64,000 nucleotides of DNA from NCBI RefSeq assembly GCF_014692515.1, contig NZ_JACOIK010000002.1, positions 186,001-250,000 of the forward strand. Direction: 5' to 3'. The notes under the pieces are model-generated. The model saw only the letters and a list, made by a program, of their open reading frames with translations, was not told the origin of the DNA and made no database searches. The stretch comes from Sphingobacterium micropteri (GTDB lineage: Bacteria > Bacteroidota > Bacteroidia > Sphingobacteriales > Sphingobacteriaceae). The first letter of the stretch is position 1. Each line of letters opens with the position of its first letter. Shown in pieces: positions 9,547-18,444 of this stretch. Position numbers and translations under genes: made by a program.

Positions 9547-10689
9547 ATGAAAAACCTAACTTTTTTAATTATAGCAGGCACCCTGTTTTTATTGGGTGCT
9601 TGCAAAAAAGAATATCTGCTTTCCACCGATTTTACGGTGCCTGCAGAACTCGTCTCGCCCGCAAAAATAGCACTCGATGTGACGTCAACCGATAATATTG
9701 TTCTTTCTTGGAATGGCGGTGGTGCGAATGATGGCGCATATGTGCTATACGAAGTTGTGTTCGTGAAAAAAGGAGGAGATCTGTCCGATCCCGTAGAACG
9801 GATAAAGAGCGATTTTGGTGCCCATCCTAGATTGACACTGACGCATGCTGTACTAAATACTATTGCTCGTAAAGCAGGTATAGCACCTGGAGAAACAGGA
9901 GAAATATCTTGGTCGGTGCTGACTTCGAAGGGTGGCGATGTGAGATCGACCGAACAGAAGAATGACATCGAAGTAACACGCGGAGAAGGGATAGATAATA
10001 TGCCGGACAACCTTTATTTATATGGAGAAGGTAATGAGAGTAATGGTGCTCAGGGCTCCTTATTCCGCAAAGCAGCAGATGGTATCTATATTATCTATTC
10101 CAAAGTTGCGGGAAATGGGGAGTTAGCAATAAAAGGGACAGTGGGGGAAGAGGAATTTGGCTATTACTTAGATGGGACAAAGCTTAAGGAAGGGGAAGGT
10201 GTCTTGACCCTCACGCCAAATGCTAACCCGTACCGTATCACAGTAAATTTCAATACCTTATCTATAAAAACAGAAGTCGTCTCGAATGTGCGCTGTATCT
10301 GGGGAGCATCGTTTGATGTTATTGGCCAGTTATCTTATGTCGGCGACGGTAAATTTGTCGCTGCGAATAGTGTGATACGTTTTCTTGATCCGAGTAAACC
10401 GGAAACGAATCCACCTGCATGGCTTGGTTGGATTGAGGAAAGATATTATTTTATTGCGGTAGTAGATGGCGTGGAGAAATGTTGGGGAAGAATGGATGGT
10501 GTAAGTAGCGAGCGTCCCACCGGAGGTGAGCCACTGTCGTTCTACGAAATCGGCGAATTTACGTGGAGTCAATGGGAGCATCTCTGGAAAATGAAGGGAG
10601 ATTTGGATTCCAAAAGAGCAACTATTACGATCAATACCAATAAGGAAAACCTGATGGTACATGAATTTTCTAATATTACAAATTTATAG
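9547..10689 (+). CDS. SusE-like outer-membrane glycan-binding lipoprotein
   Basis: This 380-residue lipoprotein sits in the SusE/F position directly after SusD. The ATG at 9547 gives a clean lipoprotein signal (MKNLTF...LLGAC, lipidated C19). In-frame starts at 9523 and 9538 only add residues before the signal and the first would overlap susD. Residues about 25-120 resemble the SusE N-terminal Ig-like domain (VTSTDNIVLSWNGGG), and later segments look like beta-sandwich binding modules (LYLYGEGNESNGAQG; RCIWGASFDVIGQLSYVGDG). It probably helps hold mannan at the cell surface. The assignment rests on position and the SusE-like domain; ligand specificity is unknown. Confidence 0.75.
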   Translation: MKNLTFLIIAGTLFLLGACKKEYLLSTDFTVPAELVSPAKIALDVTSTDNIVLSWNGGGANDGAYVLYEVVFVKKGGDLSDPVERIKSDFGAHPRLTLTHAVLNTIARKAGIAPGETGEISWSVLTSKGGDVRSTEQKNDIEVTRGEGIDNMPDNLYLYGEGNESNGAQGSLFRKAADGIYIIYSKVAGNGELAIKGTVGEEEFGYYLDGTKLKEGEGVLTLTPNANPYRITVNFNTLSIKTEVVSNVRCIWGASFDVIGQLSYVGDGKFVAANSVIRFLDPSKPETNPPAWLGWIEERYYFIAVVDGVEKCWGRMDGVSSERPTGGEPLSFYEIGEFTWSQWEHLWKMKGDLDSKRATITINTNKENLMVHEFSNITNL

Positions 10690-10693
10690 ACGA

Positions 10694-11896
10694 ATGAAGA
10701 AGATATTATGTTATATATGGTTAATGGGGCTTGCCATCACGAGTTGTGACGACGGTTCGGAACCTTATGTAAAACCAGACAATAAAGATCCATTGCCTGA
10801 CGAAACGGTTAATTCCCCCGCGAGGGCGAAAGAAGTATTCGATCTTATCAATCAATACTATAAAGCGGGCGACTTGTTTAAGGAGAATTACCCCGTACAA
10901 TCGGGCGATGCGACATACTCGTATCTTTGGCCGTATGATGCGGTCGTTAGCGGTGCTTCCCAGCTTCATCAGTTAGGCTATGATGTGCGTTACACCGAAA
11001 TTGTGGATGGATTCGAAAAATATTATAGACAAACGGCCCATGGCAACAATATCGGAGGATATGGTTCATCTACAAATGGGAGTACGGGTGGGGGAACACG
11101 ATTTTACGATGATAACTCTATTATCGGAGTGAATTTAATAGAGGCGTACCACATTACACAGGACATAACCTATGTGGAGCGTGCATCCCGGATTGTACCT
11201 TTCCTCGAAAGCGGTGTGGATGATCAGTTGGGCGGGGCATTGTGGTGGAATGAAGATTTCCGGTACAATCCATCATCTGCAGACGCGAATAAGCCCACCT
11301 GTTCTAACGGGTACGCGACACTTTTTCTGCTGATGTATTATGAAGTGTGTCCAGAAGCGGAAAAGGCTCATGTACTACAGTTGGCCACAGCGCTGTATAG
11401 TTGGCTAAGGGATAATCTTTATGATCCGGCAACAAAATGTTACTGGAACGATAAGAATGCGAATGGCACGATTAATACACGATTGTGGACATACAATGCA
11501 GGGGTGATGGTACAAAATGGTATCCGGCTAGCACAAATTACGGGTAATAACCAATATATGGAGGAGGCTAAAACGACAGCACAGGGGGCATACGACTATT
11601 TCGTTAAAACCCGTAACGGTGTTTTGTCCTACACGGATACTGACCCTTGGTTTAATACAAAATTGTTGCGTGCTTATATAGATTTAGCTGCACATGACGA
11701 TCGAGCCAAAACATACGTCAATACGTATTACAATTTTATAAATAATGGCTATAAGAATGCCCGTACGGAGGTTGGATTCTTCTATGAAGACTGGACGGGA
11801 GCAAATCCAGGTAGATATTATTCTTTGCTTATGCAGGGTGCTGTAGTGGAGTCGTATGGTGCTTTAGCGCTCTATCGCGGAGAAACTAAAGATTGA
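10694..11896 (+). CDS. GH76 endo-alpha-1,6-mannanase lipoprotein
   Basis: This predicted glycoside hydrolase family 76 enzyme cuts the alpha-1,6-mannose backbone of fungal mannan. The ATG at 10694 opens a lipoprotein signal (LAITSC, C18). The residues after the cysteine are acidic (DDGSE), which resembles the Bacteroidota surface-export signal, so surface exposure is likely. The GH76 catalytic aspartate pair is D139-D140 (RFYDDNS), and other family motifs include TCSNGYATL and LWTYNAGVMVQNG. The mature length of about 380 residues matches a single catalytic domain. An in-frame upstream start at 10661 overlaps the SusE-like gene and is disfavoured. Its stop overlaps the next start as TGATG. 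Confidence 0.88.
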   Translation: MKKILCYIWLMGLAITSCDDGSEPYVKPDNKDPLPDETVNSPARAKEVFDLINQYYKAGDLFKENYPVQSGDATYSYLWPYDAVVSGASQLHQLGYDVRYTEIVDGFEKYYRQTAHGNNIGGYGSSTNGSTGGGTRFYDDNSIIGVNLIEAYHITQDITYVERASRIVPFLESGVDDQLGGALWWNEDFRYNPSSADANKPTCSNGYATLFLLMYYEVCPEAEKAHVLQLATALYSWLRDNLYDPATKCYWNDKNANGTINTRLWTYNAGVMVQNGIRLAQITGNNQYMEEAKTTAQGAYDYFVKTRNGVLSYTDTDPWFNTKLLRAYIDLAAHDDRAKTYVNTYYNFINNGYKNARTEVGFFYEDWTGANPGRYYSLLMQGAVVESYGALALYRGETKD

Positions 11897-13110
11897 TGAG
11901 TATGAAAAAAGGACTTTTATTACTTTTAATAGTTTTTATGTTGAAACCTATTGTGCAGGCGCAGCCAAAGGATACTTATCTTCAACAGGCCAACGAAGTA
12001 TTCCAATTGGTATGGGAAAAATACCGGGTACCTGAGCATGGATTATTTGCTGAATATTATCCTAACAGTCATAAGCCGGACATCACGTATTTTCAGGAGG
12101 AGGGGCACAAAGCGCAGGAGGTCTCCTATCTCTGGCCCATGAGTGGTATTTTTTCTTCTGTCAATGTACTTATGGAGTTAGATCCGAAAACCTATAAACC
12201 TTATTTGGATGCGATGGTTTTCGCGGTAGAGCAATATCTGGATAAAACCCGTGAGCCCCATGGATATCAGGCTTATCCGTCAAAGTTCGAGACGGTAGAC
12301 CGATATTACGACGACAATGGGTTGGTGGGAATTGATTATATTGATGCCTATATGATTACGGCAGATACATCTTATTTAAGGAAAGCGAAAGAGGTGATGA
12401 CCTTTATCGAGAGTGGGTGGACCGAGGATTTTGGTGGTGGTGTTTCTTGGCTAGAAGGAATTCGCGATCAGAAACCAGCCTGTAGCAATGGTAAGGCGAC
12501 GGTACTGGCTCTAAAGATTTATCAAGCAACTGGGGAGAAGGAATATCTACAGTACGCGGTAAAATCCTATGATTGGATGCTGGAAACACTGCGTGATGAA
12601 ACATTGAATATTATTTGGAATTCGTTGCTCATCCCCGATGGTACCACAACAGGACGTAAAGAAGCGGAAGTACAGCAGCATGCATATACCTACAATACGG
12701 GCACTATGATTCAATCAGCCGTCCGACTTTATAAGGTTACGGGCGATAGGCATTATCTTGAAGATGCACGGGCTTTAGCAGAGGGCTCTTATAAATACTA
12801 TTTTGACTATACGGAAGATCGTATTCCATATGTCAAAGATATGCCTTGGTTTACGTTGGTATTGTTCAGGGGTTACCAAGAACTGTACGAAATTGATCAA
12901 AACCCGAAATATATAGATGCTGTAATCGAACGGGCTGATTGGGCATGGGTACATGCTCGAGACGAAGAAGGATTGCCTTATGCTGATTGGACGGGTCAAA
13001 AAGAAGAGAATAAGAAGCCTAAATGGTTACTTGATACATCCTGTATGGCTGAATTGTATGCACGTATCGCCCTAATAAAATTTACATCCAATAACAATTT
13101 ACGCAAATGA
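11896..13110 (+). CDS. GH76 endo-alpha-1,6-mannanase, secreted non-lipoprotein paralogue
   Basis: This is a second GH76 enzyme of about 404 residues, coupled to the first by a TGATG overlap. ATG 11896 is chosen; ATG 11902 and TTG 11893 are alternatives. It has an ordinary signal peptide (KPIVQAQP) without a lipobox cysteine, which points to the periplasm. The catalytic pair is D139-D140 (RYYDDNG), with ACSNGKATVLALK and YTYNTGTMIQSAVRL as further family motifs. Compared with its neighbour it has an insertion around IWNSLLIPDGTTTGRKEAE. The pair suggests division of labour, with one enzyme on the surface and one trimming imported chains. Exact linkage specificity is not visible. Confidence 0.87.
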   Translation: MSMKKGLLLLLIVFMLKPIVQAQPKDTYLQQANEVFQLVWEKYRVPEHGLFAEYYPNSHKPDITYFQEEGHKAQEVSYLWPMSGIFSSVNVLMELDPKTYKPYLDAMVFAVEQYLDKTREPHGYQAYPSKFETVDRYYDDNGLVGIDYIDAYMITADTSYLRKAKEVMTFIESGWTEDFGGGVSWLEGIRDQKPACSNGKATVLALKIYQATGEKEYLQYAVKSYDWMLETLRDETLNIIWNSLLIPDGTTTGRKEAEVQQHAYTYNTGTMIQSAVRLYKVTGDRHYLEDARALAEGSYKYYFDYTEDRIPYVKDMPWFTLVLFRGYQELYEIDQNPKYIDAVIERADWAWVHARDEEGLPYADWTGQKEENKKPKWLLDTSCMAELYARIALIKFTSNNNLRK

Positions 13111-15473
13111 AAAATAAGAATATATACCTGTTGCTAGTAACGCTCTGTGTTTTGGTGTTATCCTGCGCGGGTAAGCGAAATACAGTAGAAAAATTAACCG
13201 ATTATGTGAATCCTAACATCGGTTCTGTACACAGCCGATGGTTCTTCTATACACCGGCTGCTGTGCCTTTTGGAATGGCTAAACTTGGGCCTTCCACAAA
13301 TGGTTCCTATGGGAATGCTAATGGTTGGGAAGCTGTTGGTTATGAGGATAATCATGGTTCTATCGAAGGGTTTGCCTGTTTCCATGAATTTCAGATCGGT
13401 GGTGTCATGTTAATGCCCATTGTCGGGGAGCTACAAACTGCGCCAGGTACGCTTGAAAACTCCAGCGAAGGCTATCGTTCTTCTTTCCAGAAAGAGAACG
13501 AATATGCTACTTCTGGATTCTACCGTGTATTATTAGATAAATATAATACCACCGTGGAACTTACAGCGACCGAGAGGGTCGGCTATCAGCGTTATACTTT
13601 TCCGCAGTCGGAAGAGTCTTATATTTTATTTGATATCGGAAATAAACTGGGCGAAAGTGGGAAGGTAGATGATGCATATATTAAAGTCGTTGATGAAACG
13701 ACCATCGAGGGATATGTCGTCACCAAGCCTGAATATGTCAAAAAATACCAACCAGAGGCGACCGTAAATATGTATTTCTATGCGAAATTAAGCCGACCTT
13801 TCCGTAGCGTCAAGACTTTCCTACGTGCAGATTCTGTTCGTGCAGCAAGTGAAATAAAGGGAGTAGGAGCTTGCTTGGCGGTTCAATATGAGACAGCCGC
13901 TGACGAACAAATTACAGTAAAGATCGGACAGTCTTATACATCCATCGAAAATGCAAAGCGAAATTATGAAACGGAAGGCTCCGATCATAACTTCGACACG
14001 ATAAAAGAAAAAGCTGCTGTACGATGGAATGATATGCTTGGACGTATCCAGGTAACGGGTGGCCGTCAGGAGGATAAAGTCAAATTTTATACCGGTCTAT
14101 ATCACGCTCTTTTAGGGCGAGGGCTTGCCAATGATGTTAATGGAGCTTATCCTAAAAATGATGGCACCGTCGGTTATCTTGCATTGGATAAAGATAAACG
14201 ACCGACATTCAGTTATTACAATACAGATGCGATTTGGGGCGGTTATTGGAACCTTACTCAGCTGTGGGCATTAGCCTACCCAGAGTACTATTCAGATTGG
14301 GTACAGAGCCAGTTATTGGTTTATCAAGAAACCGGTTGGCTGGGCGATGGTATTGCAAACAGCAAATATGTTTCTGGCGTAGGGACGAATTTTACCAGTC
14401 TTGCTATTGCAGCAGCTTACAATTGCGGTATTCGTGATTTTGATTATCATCTGGGTTATGAAGCCGCATTAAAGAATGAGATAGATGGCCAAAATCGACC
14501 CGCTGGCGCAGGTAAGTTAGATGTTGGAGCATTTGTGCAACGAGGTTATTGTCCTTATATTCCAAGTGATGATTATTTTATTACCAAGCAAGATGAGGGA
14601 TCGGTATTTGGGGCTTCTCATACCATGGAGTATTCGTTTAGTAGCTACGCCGTTGCACAATTTGCAAAAAATTTGAATAAGGAGACGGATTATCAACGTC
14701 TTTCTAAAATGGCTTCGAACTGGGAAAATCTTTTTGATCCGGAGACGGAGCTTATTCGCCCGCGCACACTGGATGGAAATTTCTTATCACCGTTCGATCC
14801 CATGGCAGCTTGGGCTGGTTTTCAGGAAGGGAATGCCATTCAATACACGTTCTATGTGCCGCATGAACCCGAAAAATTGATTGACAAGGTGGGGCAGGAT
14901 GTGTTTAATAATCGTCTAGATAGTATCTTTGTGCATTCGCAAAAGAATACATTTGGCGGTGGTAAGACTGTAGATGCTTTCGCGGGTGTCCATGCGCTTT
15001 ATAATCACGGTAATCAGCCAAACCTGCACGTATCTTGGTTGTTTAATTTCTCGGGGAAGCCGTATTTGACGCAGAAGTGGGTGCGGACGATATGTAATGA
15101 ATTTTATGGTTTGGATGGACTTCATGGTTATGGATATGGTCAAGACGAAGACCAAGGACAATTGGGCGCGTGGTATGTGATGGCTGGTATGGGTTTGTTT
15201 GACGTAAAAGGCTTAACGCAGATCGATCCCGAATTTCAGATTGGCAGCCCGATATTTGATCGTATCGAGGTCAGGTTGAACAAAAAATATTATCAGGGTG
15301 ACAAGTTTGTGATAGAGGCGGAAAACAATTCGTCGGAAAATATATATGTACAATCTCTAAATAAAAACGGCAAAGCACAGCAATCAATAACCATCCCGTT
15401 TGCGGATGTCGTAAACGGTGGGACGCTGAAATTACAGATGGGAAGCGAGCCAAATATGGATTTACAGCAATAG
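13107..15473 (+). CDS. GH92 calcium-dependent alpha-mannosidase lipoprotein
   Basis: This 788-residue family 92 exo-alpha-mannosidase should remove alpha-1,2 or alpha-1,3 mannose side chains. A lipobox (VLVLSC, C20) lacks acidic residues after the cysteine, so a periplasm-facing lipoprotein is likely. The N-terminal beta domain (about 30-290) is followed by the helical catalytic domain. The likely general acid is E574 (GFQEGNA), and the acidic DED cluster at 680-682 (GQDEDQGQLGAWYV) supplies the catalytic base and metal environment by analogy with characterised GH92 enzymes. HGNQPNLHVSWLFN at about 634-647 is the family HGNEP motif. The start overlaps the previous stop as ATGA. It is the last gene before the operon terminator. 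Confidence 0.92.
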   Translation: MKNKNIYLLLVTLCVLVLSCAGKRNTVEKLTDYVNPNIGSVHSRWFFYTPAAVPFGMAKLGPSTNGSYGNANGWEAVGYEDNHGSIEGFACFHEFQIGGVMLMPIVGELQTAPGTLENSSEGYRSSFQKENEYATSGFYRVLLDKYNTTVELTATERVGYQRYTFPQSEESYILFDIGNKLGESGKVDDAYIKVVDETTIEGYVVTKPEYVKKYQPEATVNMYFYAKLSRPFRSVKTFLRADSVRAASEIKGVGACLAVQYETAADEQITVKIGQSYTSIENAKRNYETEGSDHNFDTIKEKAAVRWNDMLGRIQVTGGRQEDKVKFYTGLYHALLGRGLANDVNGAYPKNDGTVGYLALDKDKRPTFSYYNTDAIWGGYWNLTQLWALAYPEYYSDWVQSQLLVYQETGWLGDGIANSKYVSGVGTNFTSLAIAAAYNCGIRDFDYHLGYEAALKNEIDGQNRPAGAGKLDVGAFVQRGYCPYIPSDDYFITKQDEGSVFGASHTMEYSFSSYAVAQFAKNLNKETDYQRLSKMASNWENLFDPETELIRPRTLDGNFLSPFDPMAAWAGFQEGNAIQYTFYVPHEPEKLIDKVGQDVFNNRLDSIFVHSQKNTFGGGKTVDAFAGVHALYNHGNQPNLHVSWLFNFSGKPYLTQKWVRTICNEFYGLDGLHGYGYGQDEDQGQLGAWYVMAGMGLFDVKGLTQIDPEFQIGSPIFDRIEVRLNKKYYQGDKFVIEAENNSSENIYVQSLNKNGKAQQSITIPFADVVNGGTLKLQMGSEPNMDLQQ

Positions 15474-15521
15474 ATCTCAGTCCCCACTGTTGGCCGTTAA
15501 CGGCGTATCTCGATATTACGT

Positions 15522-15555
15522 GTAGAGACACCAATATGGTGTCTCTACTTTTTTA
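15522..15555 (+). terminator. Rho-independent terminator of the mannan operon
   Basis: A perfect 11-bp stem, GTAGAGACACC (15522-15532) with GGTGTCTCTAC (15538-15548), a 5-nt loop AATAT and a run of seven T residues form a textbook intrinsic terminator 49 bp after the GH92 stop. Confidence 0.9.
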
Positions 15556-15869
15556 TATAGAAAGTATACACGGTATTGCACAGACCCCGATTAACCTTGA
15601 AAGCCGCAGCTGGATATTTATATGATGACGTTTCAGGCAGGCAATTGCACCATCCACCGTTAACTACGGATGTCGCATCAAAAATTTTGAAATATGTAGA
15701 AACATTATACTTGCACTATCCACCCCATCAAAACTATTCTCGATGCGGGAAATGTGCGGGGTGATGGGACGCATCAAATTTTTCAGCGACGAATTTTTTT
15801 GCTTCTTTTTTTGAGGAAAAAAAAGAAGAGAAATAACGTTATCTTTACTAAACTATTTCGGATGAAGAT
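15556..15869. other. Non-coding gap between the mannan operon and the lipid kinase
   Basis: I see no convincing gene in these 314 bases; the two short open frames here lack family resemblance and good starts. There are loosely repeated segments (TTGCACCATCCACC near 15643 and TTGCACTATCCACC near 15711; CGCATCAAAAATTTT and CGCATCAAATTTTTC about 100 bp apart) and a pyrimidine/purine inverted repeat, CTTCTTTTTTT at 15802-15812 with AAAAAAAGAAG at 15818-15828. It may be the remnant of a small mobile or duplicated element. Confidence 0.4.
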
Positions 15870-16748
15870 ATGCGTCAACGTAAGCGAATATTGTTTGTTA
15901 TCAACCCAATCTCGGGAGGGAAAAAGAAGACCGCGTTTAATAAGCAGGTGTTAGAGGTGCTGGATCTGGAGAAATTTGACCCGACATTTAAGATCACCGA
16001 TCACGCCAATCATGCTTTTGAGCTAGGAAAATCGGCGATTGAGGAAGGGTATGATGCAGTCGTAGCTGTGGGGGGGGATGGCACCATTAACGAGTTGGGG
16101 TCAGCGATTTTAGGTACGGACATGCCTTTGGGAATTATCCCGGAAGGTTCCGGTAATGGTTTGGCGCTTTACTTGGGAATTCCACTCAACGAATCCGCTG
16201 CTATCCGCCGGATAAACCGTTTCGAGACGACGGCGGTCGACACGGGTGTGGTTAACGGACGGCATTTCTTTAATATTGCTGGACTAGGTTTTGATGCGTC
16301 GGTGAGTGACCGCTTTGCAGCAGATAATATAAGAGGTCCGATTGGCTATCTACGTTCGGCGATTAATGTGCTCAGTGATTTCCAGCCTAGCACCTATACG
16401 TTGACGATAGATGGAAAAGAATATCGAAAAGAAGCGTTTATGGTTAGTGTGGCTAACTCACCCCAGTATGGCAACAATGCATATATAGCACCGCAAGCAT
16501 CGATCAACGACGGCCTACTGGATGTATGTATCGTAAAGAAGTTTCCGCTTTATCTCTTTCCAAAAATGGTGTTCCATTTGTTTACAAAGAGTGCGGACCA
16601 ATCGGAATATGTAGAAATTATTCCCGGAAAGGAAATTATCATTTTACGAGATGAAAATGGTCCAGTGCACGTGGATGGGGAGCCTGTGGAAATGGGAGGA
16701 AAACTTGAAATTACCATTAAACCCAAGTCACTGAAGATAATTTGTTAA
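15870..16748 (+). CDS. Diacylglycerol/lipid kinase, YegS/BmrU type
   Basis: This cytosolic 292-residue enzyme has the DAGK catalytic domain and probably phosphorylates diacylglycerol or a related lipid using ATP. Motifs visible are INPISGGKKK (11-20), the nucleotide-binding GGDGT (68-72) and PEGSGNGLAL (91-100). The C-terminal beta-sandwich half ends with HVDGEPVEMGGKLEITIKP, typical of the family. The length matches YegS-like proteins (about 290-300). The gene appears to be transcribed on its own or with the SUI1-like gene 34 bp downstream. The lipid substrate is not resolvable from sequence. Confidence 0.88.
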   Translation: MRQRKRILFVINPISGGKKKTAFNKQVLEVLDLEKFDPTFKITDHANHAFELGKSAIEEGYDAVVAVGGDGTINELGSAILGTDMPLGIIPEGSGNGLALYLGIPLNESAAIRRINRFETTAVDTGVVNGRHFFNIAGLGFDASVSDRFAADNIRGPIGYLRSAINVLSDFQPSTYTLTIDGKEYRKEAFMVSVANSPQYGNNAYIAPQASINDGLLDVCIVKKFPLYLFPKMVFHLFTKSADQSEYVEIIPGKEIIILRDENGPVHVDGEPVEMGGKLEITIKPKSLKIIC

Positions 16749-16753
16749 AAAGA

Positions 16754-16768
16754 GTTAAATTATTTAAC
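16754..16768. repeat. 15-bp perfect inverted repeat between the lipid kinase and SUI1 genes
   Basis: GTTAAAT-T-ATTTAAC is a perfect palindrome around one base, 14 bp before the SUI1-like ATG. It has no T-run, so it is more like a protein-binding site or chance AT-rich symmetry than a terminator. Confidence 0.3.
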
Positions 16769-16782
16769 ACTAAAAAATACAT

Positions 16783-17133
16783 ATGGCTAAACAGAAAAAA
16801 CAACGATTTGAAGGGATTGTCTATTCCACAGCGAATGATTTTGAATATGTGGACGCCGAGGAAACGGAAGCAGAAGAGACGTTACCTATTGCGCAGCAAA
16901 AACTAAAGGTCTTATTGGACCGTAAGGCTCGGAAAGGAAAAGTTGTTACAATTGTACAAGGTTTCGTCGGAACAGACGATGATTTGAACGAACTGGCGAA
17001 AAAGTTAAAACAAAAATGTGGCGTGGGAGGAGCGGCAAAAGACGGAGAGATTTTGATCCAGGGCGATTTTAAACAAAAGATTTTTGATTTGCTAACAGCT
17101 GAAGGATATAATACGAAATTGGTTGGAGGTTAG
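16783..17133 (+). CDS. SUI1/eIF1-like translation factor (YciH family)
   Basis: This 116-residue protein has a C-terminal SUI1 domain (about 45-116), including GKVVTIVQGFVG, LAKKLKQKCGVGGAAKDGEILIQGD and a final GYNTKLVGG. These match bacterial YciH/eIF1-like proteins, which associate with the small ribosomal subunit and influence start-codon selection. The N-terminal 40 residues are acidic and low in complexity. It lies 34 bp after the lipid kinase gene and may share its transcript. Function in Bacteroidota is not well established. Confidence 0.88.
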   Translation: MAKQKKQRFEGIVYSTANDFEYVDAEETEAEETLPIAQQKLKVLLDRKARKGKVVTIVQGFVGTDDDLNELAKKLKQKCGVGGAAKDGEILIQGDFKQKIFDLLTAEGYNTKLVGG

Positions 17134-17568
17134 TGTTTTATAACGAATATTAAGCGCCGATCGGCAGGAAAACGCGATTATTAGCTTTGAAATTATGACA
17201 ATTGCTTGATCGTGTCTTTGTTTGAAAATGAACTGTCTTTTCGTGAGTAAATACTTACTTATTTTTTTCTGTTAATGATTTTTTAATTTGCATAAACCAA
17301 AAAAAATGGTTTTCATTGTAAAATATTAGCGCGGTATTAACGTTAATCCGTATAGCTAATAAGCATATTAGGAAGGACACGGAACCGCTGATGGTTTACT
17401 AAGTATGCGACGCATTGAAAGATGTATAAATTAATGTCAAGAAAATTTTATTTTTAACACAAAATAGTATATTTGTTTTGCTTTATAGCAGAATAAGTGC
17501 TTTTGAATTGCACAAATTGAATTAAACATTAAATATTAAACAACAGTAAAAATTTAAAAATTAGTAAA
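17134..17568. other. 435-bp non-coding region upstream of exbB
   Basis: No open frame here is credible. The segment is AT-rich, contains a short inverted repeat (AAACCA at 17294-17299 with TGGTTT at 17307-17312) and, near its 3' end, a -7-like element at 17468 that can drive exbB with a leader of about 90 nt. The length of the gap leaves room for further regulation that I cannot identify. Confidence 0.5.
17468..17475 (+). promoter_or_regulatory. Candidate -7 element of the exbB-tonB operon
   Basis: TATATTTG matches TAnnTTTG perfectly. No TTG is present 19-21 bp upstream, so the -33 half is weak or divergent. Confidence 0.4.
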
Positions 17569-18402
17569 ATGGCAAACGCACCAAAAACTACTGCTCCTGC
17601 TAAAAAACAAGAAAGCGGAAATTCAGGTAATTTATTTGCGAGTTTAGCAATCATCATTTGTTTTGTGATTGGTTTCGTCGTTTATAGATTTGTAATGGGA
17701 GATCCTTCAAACTTTATCGACGGTAATCCGGAAAATCAACCCCTTCCTGGTAACTATTTAGGAATGGTTTACCACGCCGGTGCCGTAGTACCTGTGCTTT
17801 TGGGTCTATTCTTAATGGTATGGGTATTCGCTGTGGAGCGTTTTATTGTTATCGGTAGAGCTTCTGGTACAGGTAATGTAGGCAACTTTGTAAGAAAAAT
17901 CCAACAGTTGATCAACGGTGGTAACATCGATTCAGCAATTACGGAGTGTGACAAACAAAAGGGTTCTGTGGCAAACGTTGTAAAAGCGGGCTTGTTGAAA
18001 TACAAAGACGTTTCGGCTAATGTTGGTTTGGATTCCGAAAAATCTGTCGTGGCTATCCAGAAAGAAATCGAAGAAACAACTGCATTGGAAATGCCAATGT
18101 TGGAGAAAAACATGAACGTTTTAGCGACGTTAGTATCTATCGGTACACTGACAGGTCTATTGGGAACAGTAACAGGTATGATTAGAGCGTTCTCGGCTTT
18201 GGCAACGGGTGGAGCTCCGGATTCAGCGAAATTAGCAAACGGTATATCTGAGGCCTTGATTAATACGGCAACAGGTATTGCAACTTCCACTATCGCTATT
18301 GTATTCTACAATATCTTAACAGCGAAAATAGACAAATTAACGTATTCTATCGATGAGGCTGGTTTTTCTATTGTACAAACGTACGCAGCAAACCATAAAT
18401 AA
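17569..18402 (+). CDS. exbB: ExbB/TolQ/MotA-family proton channel
   Basis: This 277-residue inner-membrane protein converts the proton gradient into work for TonB. Hydrophobic segments lie at about 23-44, 73-93, 180-203 and 225-247; the ExbB core (EMPMLEKNMNVLATLVSIGTLTGLLGTVTGMIRAF) is in the C-terminal half. The N-terminal 20 residues are rich in Ala, Lys and Gln. The extra first membrane segment is common in Bacteroidota ExbB. It heads a cluster with two ExbD genes and tonB, together able to energise SusC-type transporters such as the one at 4.9 kb. Confidence 0.93.
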   Translation: MANAPKTTAPAKKQESGNSGNLFASLAIIICFVIGFVVYRFVMGDPSNFIDGNPENQPLPGNYLGMVYHAGAVVPVLLGLFLMVWVFAVERFIVIGRASGTGNVGNFVRKIQQLINGGNIDSAITECDKQKGSVANVVKAGLLKYKDVSANVGLDSEKSVVAIQKEIEETTALEMPMLEKNMNVLATLVSIGTLTGLLGTVTGMIRAFSALATGGAPDSAKLANGISEALINTATGIATSTIAIVFYNILTAKIDKLTYSIDEAGFSIVQTYAANHK

Positions 18403-18415
18403 GAAAAAGATGTTT

Positions 18416-18444
18416 TTTTCAAATTCTTTTATGGAATTTGAGAA
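18416..18444 (+). repeat. Hairpin in the exbB-exbD gap
   Basis: TCAAATTC (18419-18426) and GAATTTGA (18434-18441) pair perfectly, and the stem extends to about 11 bp with one G-T wobble. It lies in the 100-bp gap after exbB with no downstream T-run. It could protect the exbB 3' end or set the ExbB:ExbD ratio; this is inference. Confidence 0.35.

Noticed and set aside
9363..10010. 215-codon open frame on the minus strand
   Set aside because: It is antisense to the susD end and the SusE-like gene, which have clear family features; the translated product is low in complexity with no domain.
15576..15954. Two short plus-strand frames after the mannan operon
   Set aside because: They lack credible starts and family resemblance, and the second overlaps the lipid kinase gene in another frame.
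17769..18290. 173-codon minus-strand frame antisense to exbB
   Set aside because: The plus strand is unmistakably ExbB; the antisense frame lacks any homology cue or promoter.
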